Positions 60,047-64,000 of a DNA stretch of 64,000 nt are shown one piece after another (position 1 is the first letter of the stretch; each line of letters opens with the position of its first letter). The notes beneath the pieces are model-generated. The model saw nothing but the letters and a program-made list of their open reading frames with translations, made no database searches and had not been told where the DNA came from. Origin of the DNA: Diogma glabrata (taxonomy: Eukaryota > Arthropoda > Insecta > Diptera > Cylindrotomidae). Location of the stretch: NCBI GenBank assembly GCA_963693315.1, contig OY856187.1, positions 78,189,394 to 78,253,393 on the forward strand. Direction: 5' to 3'. Both the position numbers and the translations under genes were made by a program.

Positions 60047-63000
60047 TTTTAATTTTTTTATTATTAATTAGTTAGACATGTTTTGCACACTAAATATGAA
60101 ATAATCATTATTCAGACTCTTTAAATATCCGAAGATACCATGTCAAATAGAAGGGAAGGAAATGGGGAAAATGGAAGGAGTGAGAATATGGGATAACTAT
60201 TATAATTGTTTTAAATGACGATGGACATTTTCTTTAAATGCCTGAGGGGCAAATTCATCGGGAAATACGGAGGTGGGCATTGAGTTCCACAATTTGACCA
60301 CTCTATTAAAATAATCGTTCTGGAAGGACATAGTTCTACGAGGTATTTGGACAGCAAATGGGTGAGATAACTTTGAAGTTCTTGTTCGCCGATTAAATTT
60401 CTCATGTAAGGATAGTTTGAATTTCCTTAGAGGAAAGTTCGCTAAAGTTATATTTATAGTAGATTGACAATTCAGCCACATTTCTTCGGTGCTGGAGTGA
60501 ATCAAGCTGAACAGTTAAGCCGTGCAGTCACATACAACAGAAACAGAAACCGAAACTGAATTTCATACAAATTTGACAGCAACTGAAACAGAAACCGAAT
60601 TTAGAAACTAAAACAGACACTGAAAATTCGTGTTTTGTCTGAGAAACAATTAAAATTTAATTGTTTCTGTTCTAGAAACTGTCACATGACCAGAAACTGT
60701 CACATAATATTAATTAATATTTTAAATTTTGATAATAGTTTTGAATTTTGAATAGTTTTCAGTTTCAGTTTCTGTTGTATGTGAATGCCCGGCTTTAGTC
60801 TGGTATTACCAATGAACTGCATTGCTTTTCTCTGTACAGAGTCTAGACATTTTATTGTTGACGGACAAGCACCTCCCCAAACATGACAGCAGTATTCCAT
60901 ACATGGACGAATAAAGGACTTATAGATCAGCAAAATTTGATCGGGATTGACAAATTTTTTACATCGACTCAAGAATTCTAATTTTTGCATTGCATCTGCA
61001 AGCGAGGTTGAACGAGGTTGAACACCACACTCCTAGAAGTCTAACTGATTCAACTTCATACAATTCATCTTAATAGGGAAGTTTTTATGTCGCTCTATTC
61101 GCGAAAGACGGCACAGTTTGGTTTTGATTGGGTTAAATGAAACAAGATTACGATCGCCCCATTCCATTATACGAGCCAGGTCTTCATTAATAAAATCAAT
61201 TAACAGCTCTCTATCAGTGGTAAGTGTAGTGTGCGATCTAAATTTAGGAGATGCATGTGACGCATGTAATGTTCTATCATCCGCAAAACTATGAATTGGA
61301 TGCACTGTGGAAATAAGTAAATCATTAATGTATAGTAGAAATAAGGTTGGTGAGAGCGCAGAGCCTTGAGGAACAAAAGCGTTGGTTGTGAAAATATTGG
61401 ATGTAATACCATCTAAATTAACATGAAATTGACGGCCTGTAAGAAAACTTTGAATCAATGAGACAGTAAGATGATCTGTAAGATGATCATAAGATTTTAA
61501 TTTAGCTATTAGATTTCTATGCCCCACTTTATCAAATGCTTTAGAAATATCAAGTGAAATACTGAATGTTTCATCATGGTTCTCCAGCGATTTGTTCCAC
61601 AGATAAGTTACGTAGGCTAACAGGTCACCTGTTGCATGACTTCTACGAAAACCATACGGTTTATCATCAATAGTTCGTGACATATCCAAATATTCTTTTA
61701 GAGTTTATATATTTTCCAAATATTTTAGCCAAAACCGACAGAATTGCAATTTGTCTATAATTATTAGGATCAATCTTACTGCCTTTCTTCGATATGCGTT
61801 GAACAGAAGCCAGCTTCCAAGAATCGGGAAAAATTCCGAATTTGTATGACAAATAGAAAATTTTCGTTAGAACTGGAGCTAGTTCTAGCAAAGTTTTTTA
61901 GAATTAGGGGTGGGATATCGTCAGGGCCAACGGATTTATAAGCATATTTCGGATAGAAGCATTTTTCGTACAATATTACAACGAAAAATACTTGGTTTCA
62001 TTTTTGTTTCAACTGGGAGAATGAGTGTAGGAGAATAGGGAGGTTCAACTATGTTTGAATTTTCTGCGAAAATACGACCTAAAACATCTGCCTTCTCTTT
62101 CGATTTGCTCACGGGTATGTCATTCAGAACTAAGTTTGGGATAGAGGATCGAGGGAAATTGCTCTGGACTGATTTAACTGCCTGAAAGAAACTACGAGAG
62201 CGAGATGGGTGCTCGGCAAATTTTTTTGCTTTCTTCTGGACGAACGAGTCTTTGTCCAGATTTATTTTGTTTTTACTAATATTTCGTGCTTTTTTATAGG
62301 CAATAAGGGTTTCTGGAGTTTTATTTGAAGTATAGACTCTAAATTCATTGCGTTTATTCCTCACCGCCTCATCAACATCCCTCGTGAACCAAAGCTCAGT
62401 TTTGGGAGTGATTAGTCGATTTGTCGGGAGTGATTAGTCGAATAAACCGCCGCATTCCATCTTTTATGACTTCAGAAAGTCTTAATGCCGATGTGCTATG
62501 ATTTTCCTCTACATAACAAACAGATTTCCAAGGTGTTTCTTCATAAAAGTTTCTTAGTCTTTCCCAGTCAGCGTGTTTATAATTCCAAACGCGACGAGGA
62601 TTGGCTTTAATGGGTGTAGGTGATGTAAATTGTACTATTGCTGAAATTAGTAAATGGTCCGATGATCCAAGGGGTTGTTCAACTCCTATCTTCGTTGTAT
62701 CTGGTTCGTTTGTCAAAAACAGATCCAGCAAGTTATTGTTATGTTGGGTATTATCTAGGATTCTAGTGGGACACTCTATCGTTCGAGTCAAACCATGATA
62801 ATCTGCGAGTAACAGTTCTGCCTGTCGTCCTACGTCGTCAGTGCGTGATGAATACTTCAGCCATTCTTTATTATGTATATTAAAATCCCTAAGAATGACC
62901 AGTCTTGCTTTGGGGTAGTTTGTGGTAATTTTGTCTATATTAGACGATATTTGATCGAACAAAGGACAACCTGGAGGGGAGTTTGGGGATCTGTATAAGG

Positions 63001-63240
63001 CTATTATGAACATGGTTTCATCAACACCTGAGATCTTTAATGCCACAGAATTATGGTGTTTAGAGTTCAACTCGTAAGCCTTAATTCTCATACATGAAAG
63101 TGAATTTCGGACAAATACACAGAAACCATGTTTGCTATAAAAGGAATGCTCCAATTCGTAACTAGGTATCCGGTATTTATCAAAATCCAATTTCGACGCT
63201 TTGTCACTACAATTGTTTCTAGAAGAAACAATATGTCAGG
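60047..63240 (-). mobile_element. Jockey/CR1-like non-LTR retrotransposon with EN and RT (copy A8)
   Basis: The minus strand carries an ORF2 in pieces. EN: 63190-62396, with LVILRDFNIHNKEWL, NNNLLDLFLTNEPDT and GSSDHLLISAIV; the frameshifted start ILFLLET is near 63230. Linker: 62364-61936, with SRSFFQAVKSVQSNFPRSSI. RT: KSVGPDDIPPLILK near 61940, DKPYGFRRSHATGDLL, FSISLDISKAFDKVGHRNLI, FVPQGSALSPTLFLLYINDL and HSFADDRTLHAS at about 61280. Thumb: 60990-60800, with FIRPCMEYCCHVWGGACPS. C-terminus: 60505-60200, with QNDYFNRVVKLWNSMPTSVF. It is related to family A. It has about five frameshifts or stops, an EN RDFN in place of the usual GDFN, and a MITE inside. It lacks ORF1. Confidence 0.85.
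60518..60794. mobile_element. 277-bp MITE with TTA target duplication inside copy A8
   Basis: The left end AGCCGTGCAGTCACATACAA and the right end (inverse) AGCCGGGCATTCACATACAA are TIRs of about 40 bp, continuing CAGAAAC-type repeats. TTA flanks both sides (60515-60517 and 60795-60797). Removing the element and one TTA restores the neighbouring RT reading frame across TRL and LDSLQHRR, proving that it is an insertion. PIF/Harbinger-like by target size; non-coding. Confidence 0.85.
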
Positions 63241-63332
63241 TTTATTTTATTAATATATGTTTCTTATTATGTAATCCTATTTTATTAATATATGTTTCTT
63301 ATTATGCAATCTTATTAATATATGTTTCTAAA
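63241..63332. repeat. Short tandem repeat, about 46-bp unit
   Basis: ATTTTATTAATATATGTTTC followed by TTATTATGTAATCCT occurs twice, with a third partial copy (TTATTAATATATGTTTCTAA). It starts exactly where the Jockey-like element ends. Confidence 0.65.
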
Positions 63333-63334
63333 TA

Positions 63335-63540
63335 GTATATTTTACTACAAGAGATGAAAACACAGTTTTTCGAGAGTGAACAATTGTACACGAGACGCGC
63401 TCGCGTCGAGAAAAAAATGTTGATCTCATGAAAAAAAATGAAAAAAATGTTCATCTCATGAAAATGCTATTTTTTCTACGACTAAATAGCAACTAAAATT
63501 TGTTATTTAGTAAAAATAATTTTTCCACAAAAAAACCGTT
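63335..63540. repeat. Dispersed repeat, second copy of the 20.06-kb element
   Basis: TAGTATATTTTACTACAAGA, GATGAAAAC, ACACGAGACGCGCTCGCGTC and AGCAACTAAAATTTGTTATT match 20060-20350 in the same order. Confidence 0.5.
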
Positions 63541-64000
63541 TTCAGAGGGCATTAAGCCTGCTTGAAAATAGACTTTATCTGCTATCATAGAATAAATATG
63601 TCATTTGATTATTGCATCCAGTTGTCCCAAAAAGAAATTATTTTTGTACGAGTATACCGTTTTGCAACATACAACTTGGAATTCATCCAAAACACGTAAA
63701 TGAGATATTGAGTTTTTATTTGAGAAATTACCAGCCATACCTTCGAATTGAAAAAAAAACAATTTATTTCCTTACTTACTTGAGTTCAATTGCTCACAAG
63801 AATCCCCAAATAATTAAATATATTAGGTTTTTATAAGGATCACATTTGTTCTTCATAATTTTTTCTGTTTTAATTTATTTCGATTATGTAATTTGTTTTT
63901 CTTAAACTAAAATTGATGCTAAAGCTATGGCAAAGTTTAAAAACTAAAATTTTTCATGAATAAAATCTATACATAATAATGGATTATTTTATGTTCACAA
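63541..64000. other. AT-rich stretch, no gene seen
   Basis: A 74-codon frame at 63612-63836 has no recognisable motif. Confidence 0.45.

Noticed and set aside
60518..60794. CAGAAACAGAAACCGAAACTG runs as a microsatellite
   Set aside because: They are part of the MITE's inverted terminal repeats, with TTA duplications at the borders.
1..64000. CRISPR array, bacterial operon or organelle origin
   Set aside because: No regularly spaced identical repeats, no ribosome binding sites with dense ORFs, and spliced exons plus retrotransposons point to a nuclear animal genome.
1..64000. LTR retrotransposon or endogenous virus
   Set aside because: No long direct repeats, primer binding site, protease or integrase motif was seen; all RT sequences are of non-LTR type.

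Overview
The window is AT-rich, intron-bearing and full of decayed transposons. It is almost certainly an arthropod genome. An insect, probably a dipteran, is my best guess: three introns of one gene are only 61-73 nt long, most retrotransposon debris is of Jockey/CR1, RTE and LOA type, and hAT, mariner and TTA-target-site MITEs are common. Species cannot be read from the sequence. I see no tRNA, rRNA, CRISPR array or bacterial operon.

Only one host gene is well supported. It lies on the minus strand at 53.6-42.2 kb. Five exons join in frame across canonical splice sites into about 467 codons of a protein I do not recognise. It carries four pairs of CxxC knuckles. One 9.8-kb intron is packed with transposons. 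Further exons must lie outside the window or remain unseen. A second protein-like stretch at 26.15-26.48 kb (plus) is broken by a stop codon and is also unrecognised.

The rest is layered mobile DNA. From left to right: a 2.8-kb Jockey-like copy (family A, 0.3-3.0 kb) inside an inverted satellite-like repeat whose other copy is at 13.5-15.5 kb; an AGATCT-rich foldback element (7.4-8.3 kb); a LOA/Jockey-type 3' end (10.7-11.1 kb); several TIR elements (21.0, 22.1, 24.6 kb) and family-A 3' ends (23.8-25.3 kb); a nearly full-length 3.4-kb RTE retrotransposon inside a 0.25-kb MITE (26.7-30.4 kb); a family-A copy broken apart by at least three insertions, including a TIR element that holds a mariner remnant (37.2-41.7 kb); tandem arrays (38.1-39.2 kb); TTA-flanked MITEs (41.7, 45.2, 60.5 kb); a CR1/Jockey-like 3' half next to a family-A 3' end (47.6-49.1 kb); a 2-kb hAT element abutting a second copy of the MITE (50.4-52.7 kb); a foldback cluster (58.3-60.0 kb); and a 3.2-kb Jockey-like element with EN and RT domains, itself split by a 277-bp MITE (60.05-63.24 kb).

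No clearly new biological system is visible. The strongest points are the nested-insertion chronology, the near-intact RTE, the unusual AGATCT foldback element and the unidentified CxxC-rich host gene.
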